Of a stretch of 64,000 nucleotides of DNA, positions 8,739 through 17,585 are shown piece after piece. The translations under genes and the position numbers were made by a program. Source of the stretch: an uncultured Flavobacterium sp. (GTDB lineage Bacteria; Bacteroidota; Bacteroidia; Flavobacteriales; Flavobacteriaceae); the NCBI RefSeq assembly GCF_943913405.1, contig NZ_CALTYA010000013.1, positions 23,882 through 87,881 on the forward strand, in the 5' to 3' direction. The notes below the pieces were generated by a model. It saw only the letters and a program-made list of their open reading frames with translations, was not told where the DNA came from and ran no database searches. The first letter of the stretch is position 1. The number at the start of each line of letters is the position of its first letter.

Positions 8739-9611
8739 ATGAGTTCACCCGAAGAAATCAAAATTGAGGATGATTTTATCATTCTTCGATTTCAAAATGA
8801 CAGTGATGAAACTTCGCATTTTGAGCGTGAAGTAAATGTAGATCTCATTCAGTTTCACTTTGGAATTAAAGGCCGAGCCAAGTTTATTTTCAACCAAGGA
8901 AGATACGCACTAGACTTGAAGGAAGACCTTTCTTTATTCTTGTATAATCCACAGAAAGAGCTTCCTGTTCACCTAGAAATTGCGCCTCATTCTTGGGCGA
9001 TTTCGGTATTGATTTCCATTAAAAAATTCCACGGATTATTTTCTTCTGAAGCAGATTATATTCCGTTTTTGAGCGAAGAAAATAAAGACAAAAAATATTA
9101 TAAAGACGAACCGATTAGTCCGTCGATGTCCATTGTTTTGAACCAATTATTTAATTTTAATCTTCATCCTTCGATAAAAAATCTTTATTTTAAAGGAAAA
9201 GCGTATGAATTATTGAGCTTGTATTTTAACAGAAGTGAAGATACAAATATAGAACAATGTCCGTTTTTAGTCGATGAAGATAATGTCTTGAAAATTAAAA
9301 AAGCTAAGGAAATTGTGATCGCAAATATGGCTGAACCACCTGGATTGCAAGAACTCGCAGATCAAGTTGGAATTAATTTGAAGAAATTAAAAATGGGTTT
9401 CAAACAGATTTATGGCGACAGCGTTTACAGCTTTTTGTTTGATTATAAGATGGAATTTGCCCGAAAATTATTAGACAGCGGTTCCTATAATGTAAATGAA
9501 GTTGGGTTGAAAATCGGTTACAGCACGGCGAGTCATTTTATTGCGGCGTTTAAAAAGAAATTTGGAACAACCCCAAAGAAATATCTGATGTCGATAACGG
9601 TGAATGCTTAG
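8739..9611 (+). CDS. AraC-family transcriptional regulator
   Basis: A 290-residue regulator. Residues about 185-290 form the paired HTH domain (LQELADQVGINLKKLKMGFKQIYG, then VNEVGLKIGYSTASHFIAAFKKKFGTTPKKYL). The N-terminal half resembles the sensing domain of siderophore/iron-type AraC regulators, but no ligand can be assigned. It is divergent from hemA, with 271 bases between, and precedes hemH, so control of haem or iron genes is a reasonable inference. Confidence 0.85.
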   Translation: MSSPEEIKIEDDFIILRFQNDSDETSHFEREVNVDLIQFHFGIKGRAKFIFNQGRYALDLKEDLSLFLYNPQKELPVHLEIAPHSWAISVLISIKKFHGLFSSEADYIPFLSEENKDKKYYKDEPISPSMSIVLNQLFNFNLHPSIKNLYFKGKAYELLSLYFNRSEDTNIEQCPFLVDEDNVLKIKKAKEIVIANMAEPPGLQELADQVGINLKKLKMGFKQIYGDSVYSFLFDYKMEFARKLLDSGSYNVNEVGLKIGYSTASHFIAAFKKKFGTTPKKYLMSITVNA

Positions 9612-9656
9612 TACAACACAAATTAGCACAGATTCATAATTTAGAAATTGGTGTAA

Positions 9657-10436
9657 ATGAGAAACAGAATAATCATTATTTTAATATTGGTCGTTAACTT
9701 TTGTTATTCGCAGAAGATTTCGGATAAATATTTCGAGAATGTAATTGAAATTACGGATAAAAATGTTGTCTCAAATGGAAGTGATTTTCTCTTTGATGTT
9801 GCAATTCCAAATGATTCAAAAACACCTGTAATATTTGTTTCAGCAAAAGTTCAACAGAAATTGCTATTTGGAATTTATCCAGAATTTTCAAGAATTATCG
9901 TAATTTCTCCAAATTGGAATTACTACGATGAAATTTCTAAGCAAAAATTACCAGAAGGCGTTGCTTGTGCTGAACCAATGGCAAGTTCCGTGATTTATGA
10001 ATTTAAAAGAGAAAACGGAAAAACGCTAATAGACAGTTTGGTTTTGATGGGAAGTTTTCCAGAGATGAAAATAATTTCTCCTCCAAAAATAAAAGCAAAT
10101 CAGACAGTAATTTATTTTACAGAAGGATTTGGTTCAAGATGTTGCCCAAAAGATTTGCAATGGGAAAATTCTCCGAAACGCGAAGAATTTATTGCAAATT
10201 TTGAAAGTGAAAATAAGACGAAAATCGGAAATACTTATGTCGAATATACCGGAAAAGAAGGCGAATCAAATTATTATTACACTTTAAGTAAACTGTCAAA
10301 CCAACTAAAGCTTCGGTTTATTTTAGAACGTAATTTTTACAGAATCATTAACCGTCATTTGAAAGACATTATAAAATATCCTAGAATATTTACTCCAACA
10401 ATTTTGGACGTAAACAGCAATTTGAAAAAAATATAA
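9657..10436 (+). CDS. exported protein of unknown function
   Basis: A 259-residue protein with a cleavable signal peptide (MRNRIIIILILVVNFCYSQ). No lipobox is present. The mature part is predicted beta-rich, with a Cys-Cys pair in GSRCCPKDLQW; I recognise no family. It ends 16 bases before hemH and follows the AraC gene by 45 bases, so it may be in the same transcript. Confidence 0.7.
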   Translation: MRNRIIIILILVVNFCYSQKISDKYFENVIEITDKNVVSNGSDFLFDVAIPNDSKTPVIFVSAKVQQKLLFGIYPEFSRIIVISPNWNYYDEISKQKLPEGVACAEPMASSVIYEFKRENGKTLIDSLVLMGSFPEMKIISPPKIKANQTVIYFTEGFGSRCCPKDLQWENSPKREEFIANFESENKTKIGNTYVEYTGKEGESNYYYTLSKLSNQLKLRFILERNFYRIINRHLKDIIKYPRIFTPTILDVNSNLKKI

Positions 10437-10452
10437 CAAACGAAAACATACA

Positions 10453-11508
10453 ATGAAAGGCGTATTATTAGTAAATCTTGGTTCCCCAAAAAGTCCTGAA
10501 CCTAAAGACGTTAAACCTTATTTGGACGAATTTTTAATGGATAAATATGTGATTGATGTTCCATATTTACTGAGAGCATTATTGGTTCGTGGCATCATTT
10601 TGAGAAAACGTCCAGAAGAATCGGCACACGCTTATAAAAAAATCTGGTGGGACGAAGGTTCGCCGTTAATCGTCCTTTCCGAAAGAATGCACAAAAAAGT
10701 GAAAGCGAAAACCGAAATTCCGGTTTCCTTGGCGATGCGTTATGGCGAAATGACGATTGAAAAAGGACTTCAAGAACTGCACAATCAAGGCGTAACCGAA
10801 GTTCTACTTTTTCCTTTATATCCGCAATATGCGATGGCTTCGACGCTGACGATTTTGGTTTTGGCCGAAGAAATCAGAAAGAAGAAATTTCCGCACATGA
10901 AATTTACCGATGTTCCTGCGTTTTACAATAAACCTGATTACATTAAAAACTTGGCAGATTTAATGCAAAAACATTTGGAAGGTTATGATTATGACCAATT
11001 GGTTTTTTCCTATCACGGAATTCCCGAGCGTCATATCAGAAAGACAGATGTGACTAAATCGCACTGCAAAATCGACGGTTCTTGCTGTTCGACGCCTTCT
11101 GCGGCGCACGCTTTTTGCTATCGCCATCAATGTTATGAAACGACGCGTTTGGTTGTGGAACAATTAGGAATTCCAAAAGACAAATATGTTCAAACTTTTC
11201 AATCGAGATTGGCCGGTGACAAGTGGCTTGATCCTTACACAGATATTGAAATCGACAAAATGCCGTCAAGAGGAATCAAGAAAATTGCTGTGGTAACGCC
11301 AGCATTTGTAACCGATTGTTTGGAAACTTTGGAAGAAATCGCGATGCGTGCGAAAGAAGATTTTGAATCAAATGGAGGCGAAGAATTTTTGACAATCCCT
11401 TGTTTGAATGATGATGATGCTTGGATTCAAACCGTAACCAATTGGATTGAAGAATGGGCTTTTAGCCCCCAACCCCCAAAGGGGGAATTCCTGAAAATGC
11501 TAATTTAA
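10453..11508 (+). CDS. hemH: ferrochelatase with repeat-derived C-terminal tail
   Basis: Inserts Fe2+ into protoporphyrin IX to make protohaem. The active-site His188 is in FSYHGIPERH, and the acidic patch DCLETLEEI (289-297) follows. Cysteines 205, 211, 212, 222 and 227 lie in the segment after the His, as in the bacterial ferrochelatases that bind a [2Fe-2S] cluster through internal cysteines. From about residue 337 the sequence (AFSPQPPKGEF...) is translated from a copy of the CCCCC-AA-CCCCC-AAA-GGGGG palindrome also found beside hemB, so the normal end was probably near WIEEWA. The MATE gene starts 9 bases downstream. Confidence 0.97.
   Translation: MKGVLLVNLGSPKSPEPKDVKPYLDEFLMDKYVIDVPYLLRALLVRGIILRKRPEESAHAYKKIWWDEGSPLIVLSERMHKKVKAKTEIPVSLAMRYGEMTIEKGLQELHNQGVTEVLLFPLYPQYAMASTLTILVLAEEIRKKKFPHMKFTDVPAFYNKPDYIKNLADLMQKHLEGYDYDQLVFSYHGIPERHIRKTDVTKSHCKIDGSCCSTPSAAHAFCYRHQCYETTRLVVEQLGIPKDKYVQTFQSRLAGDKWLDPYTDIEIDKMPSRGIKKIAVVTPAFVTDCLETLEEIAMRAKEDFESNGGEEFLTIPCLNDDDAWIQTVTNWIEEWAFSPQPPKGEFLKMLI
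11463..11492. repeat. palindromic repeat copy inside the 3' end of hemH
   Basis: This copy equals the hemB-proximal copy (2874-2904) apart from one missing T in the C-rich arm. It is read in frame as Ser-Pro-Gln-Pro-Pro-Lys-Gly-Glu-Phe and adds the last residues of ferrochelatase. Confidence 0.85.
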
Positions 11509-11517
11509 ATTAAAAGA

Positions 11518-12876
11518 ATGGCAGTTTCATCGGAAGAATTAGGAACAAAAGACATCAAGAAATTACTGATTAAACAAGCGATTCCGTCGTCAGTTGGGAT
11601 TTTGTTTATGTCAGTTAATATTTTAGTAGACACGATTTTCGTTGGGCAATGGGTGGGTTCGCTGGCCATTGCGGCGGTTTCGGTTGTCTTGCCAATTACG
11701 TTTTTAATTTCTTCTTTGGGAATGGCGATTGGCGTTGGCGGCGGTTCTGTTTTGTCAAGAGCTTTGGGTTCAGGCGACAAAGAAAAAGCGGATCAGGTTT
11801 TTGCCAACCAAATTATGATGACTTTTGGACTAGCTTCCATTTTCGTAATTCTCGGATTATTTTTCAGCAACGAAATGCTTCTTATTTTTGGTGCAAACGG
11901 AAACATTTTAGCTCCAGCCAAGGAATTTTTCTTTCCGGTTTTACTCGGAGTTCCGTTTTTGGCGCTTTGTATGATGGGAAATAACGTAATTCGAGCCGAA
12001 GGAAAGCCTTCCTTTGCGATGATTTCAATGATTATTCCTGCGATTGTCAACATAATTTTAGACGTCGTTTTTATCAATATTATGGATTTGGGAATCTATG
12101 GCGCGGCGTTAGCAACGATGATTTCTTACACTTGCTGTTTCCTTTTTGTGCTTTGGTTTTTCATCTACAGAACCGAATTAAAATTGCAATGGCATCATTT
12201 TAAATTCAATAAAAAAATTGTCAAAGAAATCACTTCCTTGAGTTTTGTTACGTTTTCAAGACAAGGCGTTGTGAGCATTCTGGCGATTATTTTGAATCAC
12301 ACTTTATATACTTACGGAGGTGAACATTCTGTCACGGTTTACGGAATTATCAGCCGAATGCTGATGTTTGCGCTGTTTCCAGTTCTTGGAATTACGCAGG
12401 CATTTTTGCCAATTGCGGGTTATAATTACGGCGCAGAAAATTACCATCGCGTGAAAGAATCGATTTCAGTTTCGATCAAATATTCGGCACTTTTAGCTAC
12501 TTTGATTTTTGTCGTAATTTTATTTTTTGCCAAACCGATTGTCGCCGTTTTTACAACAGACCAGCTTGTAATTGATGAAACTCCAAATGCGTTGCGCTGG
12601 GTTTTTGCCGCTTCTCCGATTATTGCGATTCAGTTGATTGGTGCCGCTTATTTTCAAGCAGCCGGAAAAGCAAAAAAAGCCTTGTTATTGACTTTAACCA
12701 AACAAGGATTTTTCTTGATTCCGTTGGTTTTAATTTTGCCCAAATTCTTCGGAATCTTCGGAGTTTGGGTTGCCTTCCCGATTGCAGATGTTTTGTCTAC
12801 GATAATTACCGCTATTTATTTGAAGAAAGAAATGAACGAAAACCTAATTGAAAATACGGATGGAAAATTACTATGA
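11518..12876 (+). CDS. MATE family efflux transporter
   Basis: A 452-residue multidrug and toxin extrusion type membrane protein with about 12 hydrophobic segments in two homologous halves. The first half begins with the helix containing SVGILFMSVNILVDTIFVGQ and a Gly-rich GMAIGVGGGSVLSRALG, typical of the NorM/DinF-like group. It probably exports cationic or amphipathic compounds using an ion gradient. It lies between hemH and hemJ, overlapping hemJ by 17 bases. A role in porphyrin or haem export is only a guess from position. Confidence 0.92.
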   Translation: MAVSSEELGTKDIKKLLIKQAIPSSVGILFMSVNILVDTIFVGQWVGSLAIAAVSVVLPITFLISSLGMAIGVGGGSVLSRALGSGDKEKADQVFANQIMMTFGLASIFVILGLFFSNEMLLIFGANGNILAPAKEFFFPVLLGVPFLALCMMGNNVIRAEGKPSFAMISMIIPAIVNIILDVVFINIMDLGIYGAALATMISYTCCFLFVLWFFIYRTELKLQWHHFKFNKKIVKEITSLSFVTFSRQGVVSILAIILNHTLYTYGGEHSVTVYGIISRMLMFALFPVLGITQAFLPIAGYNYGAENYHRVKESISVSIKYSALLATLIFVVILFFAKPIVAVFTTDQLVIDETPNALRWVFAASPIIAIQLIGAAYFQAAGKAKKALLLTLTKQGFFLIPLVLILPKFFGIFGVWVAFPIADVLSTIITAIYLKKEMNENLIENTDGKLL

Positions 12877-13417
12877 ATATTTAAAATCGCTCCATTTGAT
12901 TTTTGTAATAACTTGGTTTTCAGGATTATTTTACATCGTAAGATTATTTGTCTATCAAATTGAAGCGTCGCAAAAAGAATCTCCTGAAAAGGAAATTTTG
13001 CAAAAGCAATATAAAATTATGACTTACCGACTTTGGTATATCATCACTTGGCCGTCTGCGATTTTAGCAAGTATTTTTGCTTTTTGGATGCTGATTTTTA
13101 CGCCTCAAGGCAATTTTTGGCTACAACAATCTTGGATGCACGTCAAGCTTGGCTTCGTATTTGCTTTGTATTTGTACCATTTAAAATGCCATCATATTTT
13201 TAAGCAATTGCAAAACGACGAAATCAAACATACTTCCAATTTTATGCGTCTTTGGAACGAAGGTGCCACAATTATTCTTTTTGCTGTAGTTTTTTTGGTA
13301 ATTTTGAAGAACGCCGTCAACTGGATTTTTGGAGTCATCGGAATCATTCTTTTCTCTGTAATCATCATGTTGGGCTTTAAATTTTACAAAAGAATTCGGG
13401 AAAGAAACCAGAATTAA
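12860..13417 (+). CDS. hemJ: protoporphyrinogen IX oxidase HemJ (CopD/UPF0093 family)
   Basis: Oxidises protoporphyrinogen IX to protoporphyrin IX in the inner membrane. The start is the ATG of MENYYEYLKSLHLIF (the upstream TTG at 12848 is less likely). The 185-residue protein has four membrane segments. His12 in SLHLIF and Arg28 in FYIVRLF match conserved HemJ positions, and WMHVKLG in the third helix is a family signature. Linkage to all the other hem genes supports the call. It overlaps the MATE gene by 17 bases and the kinase gene by one base (TAATG). Confidence 0.93.
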   Translation: MENYYEYLKSLHLIFVITWFSGLFYIVRLFVYQIEASQKESPEKEILQKQYKIMTYRLWYIITWPSAILASIFAFWMLIFTPQGNFWLQQSWMHVKLGFVFALYLYHLKCHHIFKQLQNDEIKHTSNFMRLWNEGATIILFAVVFLVILKNAVNWIFGVIGIILFSVIIMLGFKFYKRIRERNQN

Positions 13418-14889
13418 TGCTGCAACCAATAAAAATAAAACGACTTTCACTTCGCGTCAGAATCTTCCTTTCGATGATTTTCTTGACCTTGATATCCTCA
13501 ATTTTGATGGCGTCACTGTCGATTTATCAATTTAAAAGGGAAGCCAAAGAATACCACGAAGAACGTCTGGAACGCCGTGAAACTGCCGTAAAAGAACATA
13601 TCAATTACATTTTAAATACGACTACTTATCCGCTTACGACTGAAAATCTTCCTTTGATTTTCAAGGATGAAATTTACCGTTTGGCTGACATTCACAGTTT
13701 GGCGATCAACATTTATGGTTTGGATGGAAAACTGCTGAAATCTTCAAAAGCTTCGTTTACAGTGGATACGATTTTGCCTCCAATTCCGAATTATATCTTG
13801 AAGTTAGTGCAGTCTTCGATGGACAAAAGATACGTCGATGTAAAAACGGCCGACGGCATAAAATTTCGTTCTTCGTATGCTCAGATAAAAGACACAAAGT
13901 TCAAACCGCTAGGAATTTTAAACCTTCCGTATATTCCAGATGACGGATTTTATGAGAAAGAATTGCGGAATTTCTTGATTCGTTTAGGCCAGGTTTACTC
14001 GATAATGCTGATTGTGGCTTTTATTTTGGCTTACTTTCTATCGAGTTACATTACGCAGTTTTTAAAATCAATTACCGACAAAATCACCGAAACGCGCTTC
14101 AACCAAAAGAACGAAAAAATTGAATTGGAAGACAGCAGTAAGGAAATTGCCCTGCTCGTCCACGCTTATAATTCGATGGTGGAAGAACTGGAAGAAAGTG
14201 CGTCAAAATTAGCGCAAAGCGAACGAGAACAGGCTTGGCGCGAAATGGCGAAACAGGTAGCACACGAAATCAAAAATCCGTTGACGCCGATGCGTTTGAC
14301 AGTGCAGAGTTTCCAGCGAAAATTTGATCCGAATGATCCTGAAGTGAAACAAAAAATGACGGATTATTCGAACACTTTGATTCAGCAAATTGACACGATG
14401 AGTTCGGTAGCTTCGGCATTTTCAAACTTTGCTTCCATGCCGGCGCAACAAAATGAAACTTTGAATGTCGTGGATGTCGTGCAATTGACTTTGGATATTT
14501 TCAACGAAGATTATATTGAATTTAAAAGCGATTCGAAGGAAATTATCACGATTATGGACCGAACGCAATTGATTCGCGTGGTAACAAATTTGGTTAAAAA
14601 TGCGATTCAGGCGATTCCGGAGAATCAAGCGGAAAAATCAATTATCGTTTCGGTCAAAGAGGAAAAAAATCAAGTGCAGATCAGCGTTCAGGATAATGGA
14701 ACCGGAATTGAAGGCGACGACAGCAACCGAATTTTTGAGCCGAAATTCACTACGAAAAATTCAGGAATGGGATTAGGATTGGGAATCATCAAAAATATTA
14801 TTGAAAATTATAATGGAACGATTACTTTTGAAACGGCTTCTGGAAAAGGGACGGTTTTTTGCGTATTTCTTCCTATTATTCGGATGTAG
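13417..14889 (+). CDS. sensor histidine kinase (NtrY-like)
   Basis: A 490-residue membrane histidine kinase. One TM helix at about 16-36 and another at about 190-212 bracket a periplasmic domain of about 150 residues. A HAMP segment follows, then the H box with His283 in VAHEIKNPLTP, then the N box (NLVKNAIQAIP) and G boxes (DNGTGI, GMGLGLGI). Its start overlaps the hemJ stop by one base, so it is likely translationally coupled. No response regulator is next to it. The signal is unknown. Confidence 0.93.
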   Translation: MLQPIKIKRLSLRVRIFLSMIFLTLISSILMASLSIYQFKREAKEYHEERLERRETAVKEHINYILNTTTYPLTTENLPLIFKDEIYRLADIHSLAINIYGLDGKLLKSSKASFTVDTILPPIPNYILKLVQSSMDKRYVDVKTADGIKFRSSYAQIKDTKFKPLGILNLPYIPDDGFYEKELRNFLIRLGQVYSIMLIVAFILAYFLSSYITQFLKSITDKITETRFNQKNEKIELEDSSKEIALLVHAYNSMVEELEESASKLAQSEREQAWREMAKQVAHEIKNPLTPMRLTVQSFQRKFDPNDPEVKQKMTDYSNTLIQQIDTMSSVASAFSNFASMPAQQNETLNVVDVVQLTLDIFNEDYIEFKSDSKEIITIMDRTQLIRVVTNLVKNAIQAIPENQAEKSIIVSVKEEKNQVQISVQDNGTGIEGDDSNRIFEPKFTTKNSGMGLGLGIIKNIIENYNGTITFETASGKGTVFCVFLPIIRM

Positions 14890-14897
14890 GCTTTTGC

Positions 14898-14969
14898 CAT
14901 TGCGAGGAACGAAGCAATCACATTATCTGAGTTGATATGCGTGATAAGATTGCTTCGTTCCTCGCAATG
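14898..14969. repeat. 22-bp perfect inverted repeat hairpin
   Basis: CATTGCGAGGAACGAAGCAATC in two arms: 14898-14919 and its exact complement 14948-14969, with a 28-base loop. It lies 8 bases after the kinase stop and 37 bases before the next ATG. This type of GAGGAACGAAGCAA palindrome recurs in many bacterial genomes. It may act as a transcription end or RNA stability element. Confidence 0.9.
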
Positions 14970-15006
14970 ACGGGACAATTTAGAAACAAATAAAAAACAT
15001 ACAAAT

Positions 15007-15789
15007 ATGAACTACGAAAATATTTTAGCGACTTCTGAAAACGGAATCGCAACGGTTACCATCAACAGACCGACGAAGTTAAATGCTTTGAACAAAGCGA
15101 CAATTCAAGAATTGCACGATGCTTTTGAAGCTTTAGAAAAGGATGAAAAAATAAGAGTAATTATCTTGACAGGAAGTGAAACGAAAGCTTTTGTGGCTGG
15201 AGCAGATATTTCTGAATTTGCAAATTTTTCTGTATCCGAAGGTGCTGAATTGGCTGCAAAAGGACAATCTTCTTTGTTCGATTTTGTAGAAAATTTAAAA
15301 ACTCCGGTTATTGCGGCTGTGAATGGTTTTGCTTTAGGTGGCGGATTGGAATTGGCGATGGCTTGTCATTTCAGAATTGCTTCTGACAATGCAAAAATGG
15401 GCTTGCCAGAAGTTTCTCTTGGCGTAATTCCAGGCTATGGCGGCACACAGAGATTACCGCAATTGGTCGGAAAAGGAAAAGCGATGGAATTAATCATGAC
15501 TGCCGGAATGCTGACTGCCGAAGAAGCAAAAGCTTCTGGGTTGGTAAATCACGTTGTACCGCAAGCTGAATTATTGGAATTAGCGAATACGATTGCCCAA
15601 AAAATTATGAAAAATTCTCCTGTGGCAATTGGAAAAGCGATTGAGGCGATTAATGCCAATTTCAAAGACGGGATTGACGGTTATGCCGTTGAAATCAAAA
15701 ACTTCGGCGAAGCTTTTGGAACCGAAGATTTTAAAGAAGGAACCGGAGCATTTTTAGAAAAAAGAAAACCAGTTTTTACTGGTAAATAA
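15007..15789 (+). CDS. enoyl-CoA hydratase/isomerase family protein
   Basis: A 260-residue crotonase-fold enzyme. The oxyanion-hole segments are visible: AFVAGADISEF and NGFALGGGLELAMACH. The two catalytic-type glutamates are in GGGLELAMACH and GLPEVSLGVIPGYGGTQRL, as in enoyl-CoA hydratases that hydrate trans-2-enoyl-CoA in beta-oxidation. It stands alone between a hairpin repeat and a terminator. The exact substrate (short-chain enoyl-CoA most likely) cannot be fixed. Confidence 0.93.
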   Translation: MNYENILATSENGIATVTINRPTKLNALNKATIQELHDAFEALEKDEKIRVIILTGSETKAFVAGADISEFANFSVSEGAELAAKGQSSLFDFVENLKTPVIAAVNGFALGGGLELAMACHFRIASDNAKMGLPEVSLGVIPGYGGTQRLPQLVGKGKAMELIMTAGMLTAEEAKASGLVNHVVPQAELLELANTIAQKIMKNSPVAIGKAIEAINANFKDGIDGYAVEIKNFGEAFGTEDFKEGTGAFLEKRKPVFTGK

Positions 15790-15797
15790 TAAAAGCG

Positions 15798-15828
15798 AAA
15801 AAGCCAGAAAGTTATCTTCTGGCTTTTT
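15798..15828 (+). terminator. rho-independent terminator
   Basis: AAAAAGCCAGAA / TTCTGGCTTTTT perfect stem just after the enoyl-CoA hydratase stop. It could also serve the opposite strand. Confidence 0.85.
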
Positions 15829-15877
15829 AATTTTGCACCTAGACTGCACTCGGAGTTACAATTCTTTTTGGTTTAAA

Positions 15878-16528
15878 TTACCTTTTTCCATCACACTCCG
15901 CAAAAAACTGCTCCAAAAAATCTTCCATATAATCATGTCTTTCTTCGGCGATTTTCTTTCCAGATTTAGTGTTCATTTTGTCTTTCAGCAACAATAATTT
16001 TTCGTAAAAATGATTGATTGTTGGCGAAGCTGAATTTTTATATTCTTCTTTCGTCATATTCATATTCACGGCAATTTCTGGATTGTATAAAGGTCGATTC
16101 TTAAATCCTCCATAATTGAAACATCTTGCAATCCCGATGGCTCCGATGGCATCCAAACGGTCTGCATCTTGCACAATATCTAATTCGATTGAAGAAAATT
16201 TACGTTCAAAATTTCCTCCTTTGAAAGAAATATTTTCGATGATGTTGATAACGTGAATGATAATTTCTTCGGGTGCGTTTTGGCTTTCTAAAAATTCTCT
16301 GGCAACTCTTGGCCCTACAGTTTCGTCTCCGTTATGAAATTTGCTGTCGGCAATATCGTGCAATAAAGCGCCAAGTGCGACAATTGTTTCATCGCAATTT
16401 TCTTCCTTTGAAATATTCAAAGCATTTTTGTAAACTCTTTCAATGTGAAACCAATCGTGGCCTCCCTCAGCGTTTTGAAGTTCTATTTTTACGAAGGAAA
16501 TTGTATTTTCTATTAAAGCTGTATTCAT
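15878..16528 (-). CDS. HD-domain phosphohydrolase
   Basis: A 216-residue metal-dependent HD superfamily protein of the YedJ-like type. The first metal His is in GGHDWFHIERV (residues 22-32), the HD pair is in LLHDIAD (56-61), and a later Asp is in VQDADRLDAIGAIG. The enzyme probably hydrolyses a phosphate ester or nucleotide, but the substrate is unknown. It is downstream of the desaturase gene with a hairpin terminator between, so it is probably expressed separately. Confidence 0.88.
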   Translation of the reverse strand: MNTALIENTISFVKIELQNAEGGHDWFHIERVYKNALNISKEENCDETIVALGALLHDIADSKFHNGDETVGPRVAREFLESQNAPEEIIIHVINIIENISFKGGNFERKFSSIELDIVQDADRLDAIGAIGIARCFNYGGFKNRPLYNPEIAVNMNMTKEEYKNSASPTINHFYEKLLLLKDKMNTKSGKKIAEERHDYMEDFLEQFFAECDGKR

Positions 16529-16541
16529 AATTTTTAGATAG

Positions 16542-16571
16542 AAAAAAATCCTTTCGGTAAAGAAAGGATTT
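16542..16571 (-). terminator. terminator of the desaturase gene
   Basis: On the minus strand AAATCCTTTC pairs with GAAAGGATTT (16546-16555 and 16562-16571) and is followed by a T run. It lies in the short gap before the HD gene. Confidence 0.8.
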
Positions 16572-16582
16572 CGGTTATTGTA

Positions 16583-17578
16583 TTATTTCAAAGTTGCAGG
16601 TTCAACCCACTTAAAAATATGTGATTCTGAAGGAATTACGATTCTTTCAGAAATCTTTGCCATTCTCGCTGGCAATTTCATCAGGTAATCTCTTGCCTTT
16701 TCAGCTTCGTCAGTCAAGCCAACGATTTTTGCGATTTCCCATTTGTCAATCAGCTTTTGCATGATATCGACATAATCGTGAGCGGTATAAACTCCGATTC
16801 TTTGTGCTGAATCTGAAAATTGCTCAAAAGCAGAACTTATTTTTTCTCCCGATTCTCTCAAGAATTGCGCCGGCATTACGATTTTTTGCTTCATCATATA
16901 TTGAAAAGCAAGCATCATTTCACTCGGATCTACTTGGAAAATTCTATTCACAAATTCAGAATAAGCGTGGTGATGGCGCATTTCATCGCCAGCTATCAGC
17001 TTGCACATTTTTGACAATTTGTTATCGCCGTGCTTTTTTGCAATTTGCGCCACACGATTATGCGAAACATAGGTTGCTAATTCTTGAAAACTTGTATAAA
17101 CAAAATTTTTATACGGATCTCTTCCTGTTCCGATGTCAAATCCGTCGCTGATTAAATGCTGGGTTGTCATTTCAATCTCGCGCATGTTCACGCGACCAGA
17201 AAGGTAAAGGTATTTGTTCAAAACATCACCGTGGCGGTTTTCTTCGCCTGTCCAGTTTCTGATCCATTTTGACCAACCGTTTCCAATATTATCCACTTGA
17301 TTCACACCCTCTACATCCATCAACCAAGATTCATACGTTGGCAAGGCTTCTTCTGTAATAGTATCTCCAACCAAAGTTACCCAGAAATCATAAGGCAATT
17401 CTTTGGCAATTTCTCTTAATTCTTTTACGTCATCGAAGAAAGTTTCTTTTTGAGAATCAGGCAAAAGATCTGTTGGCTGCCAAATTTTTTCCACCGGAAT
17501 TAAATATTGGTCAACGAAAGTATCAATGTTTTTCTCTAGAAATTGCATCACTTCCAGACGTATGTTTTTTATAGACAT
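16583..17578 (-). CDS. acyl-ACP desaturase (ferritin-like di-iron)
   Basis: Introduces a double bond into an acyl-ACP chain with O2 and a reduced ferredoxin. The 331-residue length matches soluble stearoyl-ACP desaturases. The di-iron ligands are visible as two ExxH motifs, EENRH (112-116) and DEMRHHH (198-204), with further Glu residues at about 77 and 166. A PlsC-type acyltransferase gene lies 7 bases upstream, so the pair probably sets membrane fluidity together: one makes unsaturated chains, the other places chains on glycerol phosphate. Confidence 0.92.
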   Translation of the reverse strand: MSIKNIRLEVMQFLEKNIDTFVDQYLIPVEKIWQPTDLLPDSQKETFFDDVKELREIAKELPYDFWVTLVGDTITEEALPTYESWLMDVEGVNQVDNIGNGWSKWIRNWTGEENRHGDVLNKYLYLSGRVNMREIEMTTQHLISDGFDIGTGRDPYKNFVYTSFQELATYVSHNRVAQIAKKHGDNKLSKMCKLIAGDEMRHHHAYSEFVNRIFQVDPSEMMLAFQYMMKQKIVMPAQFLRESGEKISSAFEQFSDSAQRIGVYTAHDYVDIMQKLIDKWEIAKIVGLTDEAEKARDYLMKLPARMAKISERIVIPSESHIFKWVEPATLK

Positions 17579-17585
17579 ATTTTTT

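Noticed and set aside
11505..11780. Minus-strand frame of 91 residues over the start of the MATE gene
   Set aside because: A shadow of the MATE reading frame; no start region or family match.
11649..11984. Plus-strand frame of 111 residues inside the MATE gene
   Set aside because: Shifted frame, rich in Phe and Gly with no domain; the MATE frame has coherent helices.
13181..13450. Minus-strand frame of 89 residues across the hemJ-kinase junction
   Set aside because: Antisense to two well-supported genes joined by a TAATG overlap; no own promoter.
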